A DNA stretch of 63,358 nucleotides, from IMG/VR virus record IMGVR_UViG_3300030109_004835, positions 1 through 63,358 of that record. One strand, written 5' to 3'. Numbering within the stretch: position 1 is the first letter of the stretch; each line of letters starts with the position of its first letter. This document shows positions 35,514-44,341 of the stretch, in pieces. The notes under the pieces were generated by a model. It saw nothing but the letters and a program-made list of their open reading frames with translations, searched no databases and was not told where the DNA came from. Position numbers and translations under genes: made by a program. The stretch comes from a virus.

Positions 35514-35881
35514 TATGAAACTATTTCAGGGGTTATGTCGAAAGTTAAACGGATGTGATGGATTATTTCACCACTAGCAAAAGTGCTGTTATTTGATATT
35601 TTTATATCCCCAATAACAGTAACGGATTCGTTGGGGAGTTTAGTGGCTTCAGCAGTAGACCACTTTAAGTTTATGTTTGCGGCGGTAGCGTTGAGAAGAA
35701 TTCGTAAACCAGTATTCCCCGATACTCCGGTTAAGGTGTCAATTATAGCGCCCGTCAAAGAACGGCGAATAACAAGCTTCGCTGATTTGCCAGAACTAAG
35801 GTCAACGACACTACCCCCAGAGTCTTTAAGGGTAACGTCGATCTGCTGTTGCTGTCCGCGCTGTAATTGAATATTAGCCAT
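35513..35881 (-). CDS. Baseplate/fibre-base beta-sandwich protein, 122 aa
   Basis: All-beta protein with the pattern QIDVTLKDSGGSVVDLSSG followed by AKLVIRRSLTGAIIDTL, which resembles the N-terminal domain of baseplate upper proteins (BppU-like) used to attach fibres. The stop overlaps the first codon of the 1,826-aa fibre by one base, so the two are translated in step. Likely role: connector between tail and fibre. The family match is by pattern, not proven. Confidence 0.6.
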   Translation of the reverse strand: MANIQLQRGQQQQIDVTLKDSGGSVVDLSSGKSAKLVIRRSLTGAIIDTLTGVSGNTGLRILLNATAANINLKWSTAEATKLPNESVTVIGDIKISNNSTFASGEIIHHIRLTFDITPEIVS

Positions 35882-35889
35882 GGTTCAGG

Positions 35890-36207
35890 TTACGGGGTGT
35901 TTTCCTGAGAGGTCCAATCGGCACCAGCAAGCTCTGCAAGAATCTCTGCATGGGTGTAGGTGTCCATTCCCTCAAACACTTCTGGTGTCTCTCCGTCCCA
36001 CTTCAAGATGGTCTTGGTTCCGTCTACCGATAGGCGGAGGGTAGCCTTAGAGGATTCAATGGCGGCATCGATAAACGTATTGCCGACCACCACTTGCTCC
36101 GTAGTCTCTTCTCCTTCGTCGTCGACGACTACCTGCTCTTCGCTGATGTCTCCAGCGTTGATATCTTCTAGGGTCATTACAACCCACTTTCTATTTTCGT
36201 AACTCAT
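35890..36207 (-). CDS. Hypothetical virion-associated protein, 105 aa
   Basis: No recognised family. Acidic, with an Asp/Glu/Val-rich insertion (SEEQVVVDDEGEETTEQVVV) and a C-terminal MDTYTHAEILAELAGADW segment that is frequent in small proteins next to phage fibres. It lies between the LamG adhesin and the 122-aa protein with 2- and 8-nt gaps, so it is a late-operon gene. It may be a fibre assembly chaperone or minor component. Confidence 0.6.
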   Translation of the reverse strand: MSYENRKWVVMTLEDINAGDISEEQVVVDDEGEETTEQVVVGNTFIDAAIESSKATLRLSVDGTKTILKWDGETPEVFEGMDTYTHAEILAELAGADWTSQENTP

Positions 36208-36209
36208 GG

Positions 36210-39200
36210 TTAATAAGGGGTGTCTGTTTGAATGTCTGAAGTTGTCATGTTGGTCATCACTGCTGAGCCGCCGACAGGTTTTAACGACACATTGTCGATT
36301 GAGCCGACGAACGCTGCGGAGTTGTTAAACATAAGATATGCCTGTGACCCGTTGCTTACTACATACACCGTCTTCCTTCCCACAGTGTCAGAGGGAATTG
36401 ATGTAGTCGCAAATGCGGAACTACCTCCATCAAGGCGCAAGCCTGAACTTCCGTTCGTAGTTACAACATCATATTCAAGCCGGTAAGCGTGGATTCCAGC
36501 AAGGTTGATGTTTGCATTTTGATAAATAGTAGAGTTTGTAGCGTCAGGCCAATTAGCGACACCACCTGTGATTTCGGCGGTTCCTGTTAAAGTCCAGTTG
36601 CTGGAAGAGGAGAAGTCTCCGTTAGTGATTTCTTCGACGCCTATGTATTGCCCGCGGAGCTGCTTGATGGACACGTTGTCTATTTTAAACGAACCTGTAC
36701 CGCCATTGATAAACACCCTAAAACTGCCAGCAAATGTTGCAGTGAACACTGCTTCGTATGTTCGGAAGGTTGAGTCATAGTCAGCACTTGTCAGGTCACG
36801 GACAACTGTCGAGTTATACGCAAGGCGCAAAGTCTGAGTTCCAGAAACGTATTGGGCGTCAAAGGTCACTTTGTAGGTGCGCCCCGCTACAAGGTTTGAC
36901 GAGGTAAAGGGAAGATAGTTTCCATACCAAGTGCCAGCGTCAGGGTGAGTAAGCAGAAGAGCACCATCAGATGCTGAAGCTTGTAAGGAACCAGCAGGTG
37001 TCCAACCTGTTGCGCCGTTGCTAAAGTCCCCATTAGTAACCTCCTCGCTTCCTTCAGCTTCCAGTCCCTGAAAGATTATATCGTTGGTCCCGTCAGCAGC
37101 AGGACTTGTCGCGTCCCCCATGCGCCACCAGTGCAGCGCCTTGTCGCTCAAGTCGTATGCTCCGTGGTTGCTAGAAATGTCTATAGGGCGTCCGCGATTG
37201 AAAAGGCTACGAATCGATTCATCATCTAGGTCCTCATGGATGGAGAATTCGTCGATGCTTCCGTTGAAAGGATAGTGTTGAGAACCAATTTTAATGCCTG
37301 TCGTAAAAGCGGTTCCAGCACCGTCCCCAGTAGAGGTCGAGGAAACAGTCTGCAAAACACCGTCACACCAAAGTTTGCTTGCAGCTATGTCATCGTGCTT
37401 TTGATACACGGTCCAGTGGTGCCATTCACCGTCGTCTTGTGCGGGGTTGTCGTTCCAGAAAATATAATATCCAGTGCCGTTATAAAGAATGGGTTTGTCT
37501 CCCCAATTAAAGAAAAACACTCCACCTACACTTGCTCCGTGGTCCCAGACGGCAGTCCTTGATGTAGTGCTACTCTTGGCCCAGAAGCTGTAATAGCGAG
37601 TCGCTAAGGTTTTGTCCACCTGTGTCACCAAGTGGTCGTTGCTTCCGTCAAAGTTAATGCTCTTGGTGTTGGCCACCGCAGGCAGCGCATAGATTTGCTT
37701 GGGTGCTTCTGTCTGTATTGTGGCGTTGTTGATAACGCCGGTGTGTCCGTTGTATTCTTTGACGCTTACGTTGTCAAAATCTGTAAAGGCATCAGCAACG
37801 CTGCTTTCATTTCGGGAACGCAACATAAGATACGATGTGGTTGTGGTAGCAGTAAAGATTCCAGACTGCGTTGTAGTGTCTCCCTGACTGTCTGAACCAC
37901 CTCCGGCACCCAGATACACAAGGTTGCCCGCTCCAGTTCCGGTGCCGACAAAAGAATCATAGTTAGGACTCGTCCCTTTTGTGGCTTCAACCGTAACCGA
38001 ATATACACCACCAACCCTAGTCGTCATAAGTTGATAGGCGTATCTGTAAGAGCTGCTGCTTGTGACTCTCAGCTTTCCGTTGACTACCGACAAAGCTCCG
38101 CCGCCAATAGTAGTCCAATCCGTAGTCCCATTGCTGAAGTCTCCGTTAGTGATCATCTCGACCTCCCCCGGATTCGTTTGGTCAAAGAGCAGGTTATTCG
38201 TCCCGTCTGCCGCAGGGTCCGATGCGTCCCCCATCTTGTAATACGCTTGGAGATTGTCCCTGTAAATGTCGTAGGCCCCAGTCTTTGTGGTGACCGGCGT
38301 GGGCTCCCCTGCGTTGTAGAGGGCCTTCACGGCGTCCGCATCGAGCACCGTGTCCCAGATAGCTACTTCATCTATGCTGCCCGTGCAACAAAACGAGGTG
38401 CTGTAATAACCCCCAATAATTACTTTGCGTCCAATAAAATCTAAATCGGTGACTGAGGGAACTGATCCTGAAGTGCTTGAAGGGGTTTGTCTTACGCCGT
38501 CAATATATACGCCAGTTTCGTCCGCGTCTCCGCCTTTAAACACAAAGCAAAGGTGCTGCCACTTATTGATATAATCAAAAGCAATAAAAATTCGGTAGCC
38601 AACATCGTTCAATCGAAACTCTAGTCGATTACTACCTGCTTGTAGAATCACATCAACCTCCCCATGGCCTTCAAAATTTGCTGTTCCAATGCTAAACAAC
38701 CCGTGATTGCTGTTTTTACTGCTATCAGTTTCGTGGACGTTGACCCACATTGAAACGGTAATCTCAGGTACGTCGTCTCCGAATGCTGCGCTTATACCTG
38801 TTCCGCAATCCACGAAGTCATCCGTCCCATCAAACGCCATGCTCTTCGCGCTCCCTGCGCTGGGCAGATTCTTGCACTGCTTGGGGACGCTTTCGGTGAC
38901 CTCTTTGACGGAGATGTTATCCCAAGCTACAGTTCCATCACTTGTTCCTGCTTGCTTTGCATAGAAACTGAATTGCGTGCTACTTCCCGCAGCGGTGAAA
39001 GTAATCTTGTGTGCGCCTAAATCGGTGCCCTCTATGAGGGTCGCGTTTGCGGTCTGATTGTAAACTTCCCACTTCGTTGAGGTGCGAGAGATTATCTGGA
39101 ATGACATCGTATATTTTCTGCCATTCACCGTTGTTATCGTCTGCGTCATTCCCCCACGGTCATCTGTCCCCACTGCGCCAGTAATAGCTGTGCCAGCACT

Positions 39201-40436
39201 CCACGTTACTGTTCCCCCTGAATACGCGGCCCAACCACTTACATCCGTATCAAACGTCCCATTAGTAACCAGCTCCGTGCCGCCGTCCGCTTGAATCTCT
39301 GGGGCATTAACAAGGGTGCCCACGTTCTGGACCTCCTTTAGACTCACGTTGTCTATTGTGAAATCACACGGGTCCGAGCCTTGCACTCTAATGTATGTGG
39401 CGCTAGATGCTGTAAATAGTTTTACAATTTTCCCATTAACTATGTCAGAAGCACCAAAGTCCTGAGCCACCGCGCCTTGCACCCGAATGATTCCTTGCAC
39501 ATAACGGCTTACCTCTATTTCAAGTTGATAGCTTTTGCCCGCTTCACTTACCACCCCCGAAGTCAGTCTCATGGTAGTAGCTGATGCCGTGAAGAAGTTG
39601 GCACTACCCAAGCCGGTTCCTCCGCTTCCTTCCCCACTACCAACTTGACTAATAACGCCGCCGCCGGAGTTGTTATTTGAGTCCTTGTGATTCCAAGTAG
39701 CGATGGTGTCAGTGTCTGTCCAAGTGCTCAGGTCACCATTAGTGACCTTCTCACTACTCAGTCCACCATTCGGTCCTTGGTCAAACAGCAGGTTCTCGTC
39801 CCCATCGCTCTTACCGTCCAGCTTGCCTTCCCCCATGCGATACCAGTGGGCAAGGTTTGGGTTAGTTCTTATTTTAGTCGGCTGCCCGTTGTTATATAAG
39901 GCGTCTATTTCGCGAGCTGTAAGTGCTGAAGAGAAGACAGCAAACTCGTCAATCGACGCATTCATAAAATCTTGGGCAGTACTTCCGTTATTTGTAACCG
40001 CGCCGATAAGCAGATTTGCGCTAGGGTTGTTAGCACTGTTTTGCGTGTACGCCAGCGTGTCACGAGCAACACCATCCAAGTAAAAAGTAGCAGTGCCCCC
40101 TTCAGCAACCATCGCTATGTGGTGCCATGTATTGACCTTGAGAAAGCTACTTAAATCGGCACCTGAACCAAGGTTGTTGGTGTTTTGCACCCCCATTCCT
40201 GCGGTCGCGTTATAAAAACCGAGGTAGAATCTTTTACCGTTGTGTGTTCCGGAAAGCTGCGCTCCCGACAAGTCACCCATCTTGACCCAATAAGCCATGG
40301 TCGCATTGGTGTGGATGAAATCGGGCTGAACACCTGTGTCCACATAGCCGTCCGACCCGTCGAACTTGGTGGAAGAACGAGTTACGAATTTCCGAAAGCG
40401 TTTTGCTTTCTGGCTATTTCCCAATCCTAAATGCAT
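36210..40436 (-). CDS. Modular adhesin with LamG and carbohydrate-binding domains, 1,408 aa
   Basis: Three concanavalin A/LamG-like domains (about 20-200, 525-715 and 925-1100) each start near FDGSxxxV and end with ASIDEFAVF- or SIDEV-type strands and an ALYNNGQP-like tail. Between and after them are five carbohydrate-binding-like modules that open with E-x-(V/I)TNGDFS and close with a DNVSxK strand (about 225-370, 385-510, 765-900, 1115-1260, 1265-1390). This is a receptor-binding fibre with repeated glycan-binding units. It has no enzymatic motif. The repeated design suggests growth by domain duplication and possible exchange between phages. Confidence 0.85.
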   Translation of the reverse strand: MHLGLGNSQKAKRFRKFVTRSSTKFDGSDGYVDTGVQPDFIHTNATMAYWVKMGDLSGAQLSGTHNGKRFYLGFYNATAGMGVQNTNNLGSGADLSSFLKVNTWHHIAMVAEGGTATFYLDGVARDTLAYTQNSANNPSANLLIGAVTNNGSTAQDFMNASIDEFAVFSSALTAREIDALYNNGQPTKIRTNPNLAHWYRMGEGKLDGKSDGDENLLFDQGPNGGLSSEKVTNGDLSTWTDTDTIATWNHKDSNNNSGGGVISQVGSGEGSGGTGLGSANFFTASATTMRLTSGVVSEAGKSYQLEIEVSRYVQGIIRVQGAVAQDFGASDIVNGKIVKLFTASSATYIRVQGSDPCDFTIDNVSLKEVQNVGTLVNAPEIQADGGTELVTNGTFDTDVSGWAAYSGGTVTWSAGTAITGAVGTDDRGGMTQTITTVNGRKYTMSFQIISRTSTKWEVYNQTANATLIEGTDLGAHKITFTAAGSSTQFSFYAKQAGTSDGTVAWDNISVKEVTESVPKQCKNLPSAGSAKSMAFDGTDDFVDCGTGISAAFGDDVPEITVSMWVNVHETDSSKNSNHGLFSIGTANFEGHGEVDVILQAGSNRLEFRLNDVGYRIFIAFDYINKWQHLCFVFKGGDADETGVYIDGVRQTPSSTSGSVPSVTDLDFIGRKVIIGGYYSTSFCCTGSIDEVAIWDTVLDADAVKALYNAGEPTPVTTKTGAYDIYRDNLQAYYKMGDASDPAADGTNNLLFDQTNPGEVEMITNGDFSNGTTDWTTIGGGALSVVNGKLRVTSSSSYRYAYQLMTTRVGGVYSVTVEATKGTSPNYDSFVGTGTGAGNLVYLGAGGGSDSQGDTTTQSGIFTATTTTSYLMLRSRNESSVADAFTDFDNVSVKEYNGHTGVINNATIQTEAPKQIYALPAVANTKSINFDGSNDHLVTQVDKTLATRYYSFWAKSSTTSRTAVWDHGASVGGVFFFNWGDKPILYNGTGYYIFWNDNPAQDDGEWHHWTVYQKHDDIAASKLWCDGVLQTVSSTSTGDGAGTAFTTGIKIGSQHYPFNGSIDEFSIHEDLDDESIRSLFNRGRPIDISSNHGAYDLSDKALHWWRMGDATSPAADGTNDIIFQGLEAEGSEEVTNGDFSNGATGWTPAGSLQASASDGALLLTHPDAGTWYGNYLPFTSSNLVAGRTYKVTFDAQYVSGTQTLRLAYNSTVVRDLTSADYDSTFRTYEAVFTATFAGSFRVFINGGTGSFKIDNVSIKQLRGQYIGVEEITNGDFSSSSNWTLTGTAEITGGVANWPDATNSTIYQNANINLAGIHAYRLEYDVVTTNGSSGLRLDGGSSAFATTSIPSDTVGRKTVYVVSNGSQAYLMFNNSAAFVGSIDNVSLKPVGGSAVMTNMTTSDIQTDTPY

Positions 40437-40696
40437 TACGCAGCTTTGTAAGCAAGCACTTTGCCGCTAGTCAGTTGGAAAGCGGTGATCTGGCCGAAGA
40501 TAGAAGAACCTTCGGGGAAGACTACAGAACCCGACGCTACGGTGTCGCCGTCTAGTTCTGGCCATGTCAGTGAGGTAAACACTGTGTCTTCTAAAAAGAA
40601 GATAGAACAGAAATCACCTGTTACAGCAGTAGTCCCAGATTCAAAAGTCGCTCCGGCCTGCCCGAAGGATTGTTTTTCGATGTTGTTGGTTGCCAT
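40436..40696 (-). CDS. Small virion protein, 86 aa
   Basis: A compact beta protein (FCSIFFLEDTVFTSLTWPEL, FPEGSSIFGQITAFQLTSG) with no charge bias. Proteins with this 'ITAFQLTSGKVLAY' type of end sit between capsid and fibre genes of many marine phages; function unknown. It overlaps the start of the adhesin by one base. The leader just upstream is an AC-rich stretch (AACAACCAACAATC) without a Shine-Dalgarno sequence. Confidence 0.6.
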   Translation of the reverse strand: MATNNIEKQSFGQAGATFESGTTAVTGDFCSIFFLEDTVFTSLTWPELDGDTVASGSVVFPEGSSIFGQITAFQLTSGKVLAYKAA

Positions 40697-40713
40697 GATT
40701 GTTGGTTGTTAAA

Positions 40714-41343
40714 TTATGCTTCAGTGAGGGTGTATCTAAATTTAGTGATATAGACTAAATTAACTGTCGTCGAAGCGTCGTAGCCGTTCGCTGTTCCTTC
40801 ACCTGTCTTTAAATCTTTTTTAGTTACCCCATCTAACTCAAAAACAGTGCCTGTAGTAGGTGAATCAATTTCAACAAGTAGGTCGTTAGCAAAGTCTCCG
40901 CCTGATGAAGCTGTCATTATAGCAGTGCCTACATGCACTGTAGGAGAGCCTCCAAATACTATTCCCCCAGCAGTTGTAACTGAAACTACATCTGCGTTGG
41001 TAACATTACCTGCAACGTCAGCTTTTACTTTAGCGGGGCCAGTGGGACCAACTGAGATAAGGTTAGCTACTTTAGCTGGAATACTAATATCGTAATTAGT
41101 CCCATCAAAGCTAACTCCTAAGGCTCCAAAGTTATTGTCATTCTTTATGAGCAACAAACCTTCGGCCCCATCTATAGTGCCGGGATCAAGTAACGCGCCC
41201 CCGACTACCGCCCGACCACCACCAGCAGAATAGTCATGGGCCTCATTAGCATTGGTAAGAGTAGAGGCGGTCGTATTAAAAGTCTCGCTATGGTTATGTG
41301 TCCCATAGACCAAAGAAACCGAGCCTGTGATATTGGTGGCCAT
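40714..41343 (-). CDS. Beta-rich virion protein, 209 aa
   Basis: No certain family. Gly/Thr/Ala-rich beta protein with a repeated 'NITGSVSLVYG...NHSETFNTTAS' opening and a C-terminal VYITKFRYTLTEA strand. Late-operon position next to the 86-aa protein, which shares style, suggests a decoration, tail-tip or fibre-associated component. No cysteine or signal peptide is present. Confidence 0.6.
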   Translation of the reverse strand: MATNITGSVSLVYGTHNHSETFNTTASTLTNANEAHDYSAGGGRAVVGGALLDPGTIDGAEGLLLIKNDNNFGALGVSFDGTNYDISIPAKVANLISVGPTGPAKVKADVAGNVTNADVVSVTTAGGIVFGGSPTVHVGTAIMTASSGGDFANDLLVEIDSPTTGTVFELDGVTKKDLKTGEGTANGYDASTTVNLVYITKFRYTLTEA

Positions 41344-41374
41344 AAACTTACTTTACAGGATTTGGGGGTGAGGT

Positions 41375-41719
41375 TCAAGGCTTGGGCTTGGTCATCATCT
41401 TCTCGACAACCATCAAAAACCCATCCCCCTTATCGGCTTTCATCTCACCCCCGTGGCTACTCATTACGTAATCTCGTACAGAATCGAGATAATCAGTAGC
41501 GAGGATGATCTTCTTTTTAACCCATTCTTCCTGCATATGGTGGGAAGTACACTCAGACAGGTGTTGGAGAAGTTCTCCTGCATTTTTATGAAGGTTAGTA
41601 AGCTGGTGCATAACCATTTTATGGCCTTCACCAGAACCCTTATCCGTAGAATGGTGCCCTTTATTCTCTGGAGAATCGACAGGGACCATTTTACCCTGCT
41701 CACTTTTGTCGTACATCAC
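41375..41719 (-). CDS. Conserved helical protein, 114 aa
   Basis: Hydrophilic protein with a central His-containing helical pair (LHKNAGELLQHLSECTSHHM, then EEWVKKKIILATDYLDSVRDYV). Similar 'EEWV.SKI..A.DY...VRDYM' proteins are found in T4-like and other marine phages in structural regions, without assigned function. The start overlaps the stop of the 121-aa acidic gene by 4 nt (ATGA). Confidence 0.6.
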   Translation of the reverse strand: MMYDKSEQGKMVPVDSPENKGHHSTDKGSGEGHKMVMHQLTNLHKNAGELLQHLSECTSHHMQEEWVKKKIILATDYLDSVRDYVMSSHGGEMKADKGDGFLMVVEKMMTKPKP

Positions 41720-42081
41720 TCCATCTCCCTAAACATCTTCAGGGCAAATTGGTTGGGGTTTAAGTCCGCATACTCTGGGTCACCCATTTTTTCAACTATT
41801 TGCTCCATGAGCATTGCGTGATCCTCAGTCTCAGGGTCAAATTCAGAACCAAAAATAGCCATGAATAACTCTTTAGCCATTTCAACCATTTGATCCTCTT
41901 TCTCCGTGTCCTCATCGACACCTTCTTCAGGGGCTTGTTCTGGTTCGGGTTCCTCAGCTTGCTCTGGTTCGGGCTCCTCAGCTTGCTCTGGTTCAGCCTC
42001 TTCAGGGGACTTAGAAGCCATAGCGGACTCTACCGCCTCCATGAACATCTGTTCATCATCCATATCTTTTGTCTTAGCCAT
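41716..42081 (-). CDS. Acidic Glu/Pro-repeat protein, 121 aa
   Basis: The middle contains an EPEQAEEP repeat of two to three units, and the DNA shows the same tandem repeat. The C-terminal part is an acidic helix bundle (MVEMAKELFMAIF, MLMEQIVEKM). It follows the terminator at 42100-42140 and starts 19 nt after it. Its acidic character recalls capsid-assembly or decoration partners, but no family is recognised. Confidence 0.6.
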   Translation of the reverse strand: MAKTKDMDDEQMFMEAVESAMASKSPEEAEPEQAEEPEPEQAEEPEPEQAPEEGVDEDTEKEDQMVEMAKELFMAIFGSEFDPETEDHAMLMEQIVEKMGDPEYADLNPNQFALKMFREME

Positions 42082-42099
42082 CGTTTTAGTAGGTAAAAG

Positions 42100-42140
42100 A
42101 AATCCCGAACCCCGAAGGGTTACTCAGGGGTTCGGGATTT
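42100..42140 (-). terminator. Strong hairpin terminator downstream of the capsid region
   Basis: A 14-bp stem (AAATCCCGAACCCC paired with GGGGTTCGGGATTT) with a 13-nt loop is followed on the minus strand by a T-rich end (TCTTTTAC). It separates the capsid genes from the acidic protein and fibre genes, probably reducing read-through after the abundant capsid message. Confidence 0.8.
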
Positions 42141-42162
42141 ATGGTTAGGGGTGAGGGGCGGG

Positions 42163-42354
42163 TTACAGCGCGACGTTTAGTGCTGCGGCCAGCACTTTAA
42201 GTGTGACTACTTTAGCCTTTTGCTCAGACACATCAAAAACTTGAATAAGGTCATTTTCATGAATCTGGGTAGTGACATCTGTGCTGTCGCCACTCCCTAC
42301 AAGGTTAATTGAAGTGAGTGTTTCAATCGTGGGGGCATCATCAAGAGTTGGCAT
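42163..42354 (-). CDS. Small protein downstream of capsid, 63 aa
   Basis: No recognised family. The product is short with a beta-like segment (STDVTTQIHENDLIQVFDV) and a hydrophobic end (VVTLKVLAAALNVAL). It lies between two hairpins, 64 nt after the capsid stop. Position suggests a minor capsid or fibre-attachment component. Confidence 0.55.
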   Translation of the reverse strand: MPTLDDAPTIETLTSINLVGSGDSTDVTTQIHENDLIQVFDVSEQKAKVVTLKVLAAALNVAL

Positions 42355-42372
42355 GATATAAAGTGGTTTAGC

Positions 42373-42403
42373 GCGGGGTGGCAGTGATTAACCGCCACCC
42401 CGC
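42373..42403 (-). terminator. Hairpin directly after the capsid gene
   Basis: A perfect 10-bp G+C-rich stem (GCGGGGTGGC paired with GCCACCCCGC) and an 11-nt loop, 15 nt after the capsid stop. Only a short T stretch follows on the minus strand, so it may be an attenuator or an mRNA-stabilising structure. Confidence 0.55.
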
Positions 42404-42418
42404 ACAAGTTATGATACC

Positions 42419-43780
42419 TTACGCAGCAGGGGTGCTGCTGGTGCGCTTGAACAAGATGACGTAACCGAAGTCAGTCTTAATTGGCTTCGATGCGCTGGCC
42501 ATAATGCCGCGGAAGAAACCAATCGTGCCATCTGGATTACGCTGAACGTCAGGGATATTCGTCCATTTGAAGTCGCCCTTGTATGATACAGGATCAAAGG
42601 CGAGGCCGTTCACATTACCAATAGGTGCCGGAATCAGAGACTCCATTACGTCTTGGTGCAGGATGTAAGCAACCTCAACATCTGCGCTGTCATAAGCGGC
42701 GTTGATCTGGACCTTGTTGTTGGTCACATCAACGTCATAAACAGGCACATTAACCAGCTTTTCACTAGAAAGTGTGAGGTTGAAACGAGGAGCCATGTCG
42801 TCAATCAGGTGGTAGAACCCTCTGAAGGACTTTTCGACACCGAGTGGAGCGATGAGGTCAGAGACCTTAGCGTTGTTGTAACGCACATCATCGCGGAACC
42901 CTGCTTCAGTCATAAGCTGATAGGAGGCCTCAGAGGAACACACGAGGGTGAACACTGGGCGACCATTCTCACGGCCAAAGGCATTGTTGCCTGCACCCTT
43001 ACGCACGAGCTGGAAGTAGATCTTATCCAGAAGAGCGTTAGAAATGTTAGCGTCGGTGTCGATAGCATCGTTGTCAGTGCCATCTCCACCAGTGGTAAGA
43101 GCAGTGTCATCAATATCAAGCAGATCACCGGATGGACCGTGTGTTGCCTTACCTTCTGCACCAGTAGTGAAACGGGAGGCGGCGGCTTTAGCATACACAA
43201 CATTGTCGCAAATCTGGTCATACTGCTGACGATAGCGGTCTTCCCAAGACTGACGAGTAGACTCCTTAAGGAGATCCATGATAGCCCGAAGCTGCTCGGC
43301 GCGGTGTGCGGCGTAGCGAAGTTCCTCGACGTTAATCCGAGGAGACTCGATCACAGCACGGCTGAGGCTGTAGGACTTGAGCTGCTTTGAGAAGTCAATG
43401 ATGTTGACGTTTGCATCTTCCGTTGGAAGGCTCGCAGTAGTCTCAGTTTGACCACCAGTGAATCCCCGTGAGGCAGAAGCTTGAGTAACGCCCAGTGCGG
43501 ACCAGTCGGTTCCGACAGACTGACCAGACCCATCTCCAAGATCTTTGTCAAGAGGAGTGATAGGCAGCGCACGATCATAAATGAGCGTGTTCAGGGTGTA
43601 GCCCATCCCTTCTGGGAAGGTCGCTTGCTTAATAAGGTCCATCCAAGGACTGGTGTGAAGAGTCGCTTTGTGGATGTCCTGCCCAATCCGACCAGCTTCC
43701 TGAGTCAGAATGGTGTTAATATTGTCAACTGCGCCATCAGCGCCGACATTGATAAGAGTTCCGGGAGGTCCGAATGCCAT
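42419..43780 (-). CDS. Major capsid protein, 453 aa
   Basis: The long, moderately acidic protein without low-complexity segments lies between scaffold and tail genes and is flanked by strong hairpins, as expected for the most expressed capsid subunit. A helical E-loop-like region (about residues 140-190, from LSRAVIESPRINVEEL to RQSWEDRYRQQ) and a beta-rich C-terminal half fit an HK97-fold podovirus capsid. A TATAAT hexamer lies 3 nt upstream of the start. The identification is by position and composition, not by a unique motif. Confidence 0.75.
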   Translation of the reverse strand: MAFGPPGTLINVGADGAVDNINTILTQEAGRIGQDIHKATLHTSPWMDLIKQATFPEGMGYTLNTLIYDRALPITPLDKDLGDGSGQSVGTDWSALGVTQASASRGFTGGQTETTASLPTEDANVNIIDFSKQLKSYSLSRAVIESPRINVEELRYAAHRAEQLRAIMDLLKESTRQSWEDRYRQQYDQICDNVVYAKAAASRFTTGAEGKATHGPSGDLLDIDDTALTTGGDGTDNDAIDTDANISNALLDKIYFQLVRKGAGNNAFGRENGRPVFTLVCSSEASYQLMTEAGFRDDVRYNNAKVSDLIAPLGVEKSFRGFYHLIDDMAPRFNLTLSSEKLVNVPVYDVDVTNNKVQINAAYDSADVEVAYILHQDVMESLIPAPIGNVNGLAFDPVSYKGDFKWTNIPDVQRNPDGTIGFFRGIMASASKPIKTDFGYVILFKRTSSTPAA

Positions 43781-44062
43781 TGTATTATATAGTAAGAAAT
43801 TAAGTAGAAATAGACCTAGATCCCTACTGAGGGAAAGGCCAAGAAGAGTTGTAGGTGAATCCCGCTTCTTAGAACTAGTTAATGGCTAGAGCAACCAGCG
43901 TTCTTCTATAAGGGTCAGAGCCCAGTTGTGTGCAACTAGAACTATTTTATGGCTAGAGCAACCGTCGCACGCTATATGTGAGGTATTATTGTGGAAAACC
44001 ATATCTGTGTCAATACACTATTTTCTGGACATCCCTGCTCGCGAAACTTAAAACGAATTACC
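43781..44062. promoter_or_regulatory. Intergenic region between capsid and lipoprotein cassette
   Basis: This 282-bp stretch separates the capsid gene (minus) from the lipoprotein (plus). It holds a TATAAT at 43784-43789 on the minus strand and the direct repeat described separately. I see no tRNA that folds well and no convincing coding frame. A weak TTGTGG/TACACT-like pair with long spacing precedes the lipoprotein. It probably contains divergent promoters. Confidence 0.45.
43871..43963. repeat. Direct repeat pair, 26 bp each
   Basis: AGAACTA-TT-ATGGCTAGAGCAACC-like units at 43871-43896 and 43938-43963 differ at two or three positions and start 67 bp apart. The core GGCTAGAGCAACC is identical in both. 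They lie between a minus-strand and a plus-strand gene and may be protein-binding sites controlling the lipoprotein cassette or capsid expression. Confidence 0.65.
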
Positions 44063-44272
44063 ATGAAAACTAAACTACTAGGGATTGTAGCAATTGTCCC
44101 ATTTTGTCTGGCCTCCTGCTCTACAGCAGATCTGGGTGGGCAAGTGCCCCTCCCTTTTACATCCCCATCAACGTCAGCAAAGCTGGACCTCGAACTCCGG
44201 CCTATGCCCCCCAAGTTCTGTATTGGGCTAGACTTGATTCCTACAGAAGAAGAGCCTTCAACTGAAAAGTAA
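44063..44272 (+). CDS. Small proline-rich lipoprotein on the opposite strand, 69 aa
   Basis: From ATG 44063 the product begins MKTKLLGIVAIVPFCLASCS, a classic lipoprotein signal with the lipobox LASC (Cys19). The mature part of about 50 residues is rich in proline and acidic at the end. It is transcribed against all surrounding capsid genes and followed by a 20-aa gene and a terminator, so it is an independent cassette. Its form recalls an outer-membrane spanin (Rz1) or a superinfection-exclusion lipoprotein expressed in a cell carrying the phage. A longer start at 43991 lacks signal-peptide logic. Confidence 0.7.
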   Translation: MKTKLLGIVAIVPFCLASCSTADLGGQVPLPFTSPSTSAKLDLELRPMPPKFCIGLDLIPTEEEPSTEK

Positions 44273-44276
44273 CCGG

Positions 44277-44339
44277 ATGAAGCCAAAAAAGCCTAAGCCA
44301 AAGGGCAGCGGTAAGCCGAAGCCCAAGGGCACATACTAA
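44277..44339 (+). CDS. Lys/Pro micro-protein, 20 aa
   Basis: A 20-codon frame starts 4 nt after the lipoprotein stop and encodes MKPKKPKPKGSGKPKPKGTY, almost only Lys, Pro and Gly. Codons are intact up to TAA 44339 and a terminator follows. Low-complexity of this sort could arise by chance but its ordered repeat (KPKPKG twice) and coupling suggest real translation. Confidence 0.5.
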   Translation: MKPKKPKPKGSGKPKPKGTY

Positions 44340-44341
44340 AA

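Noticed and set aside
42653-43390. Long plus-strand frame inside the capsid gene
   Set aside because: Antisense to a well-supported structural gene, no promoter or ribosome binding site.
43784-43789. TATAAT directly before the capsid start as a fifth leaderless promoter
   Set aside because: The hexamer is only 3 nt from the ATG and no acceptable -35 lies 16-18 bp upstream, so it was kept only as a note.
43871-43963. tRNA-like stretches (TGGCTAGAGCA resembles a D-arm)
   Set aside because: No matching anticodon stem or T-arm can be folded in either copy and the anticodon-loop T33 is missing; treated as direct repeats instead.
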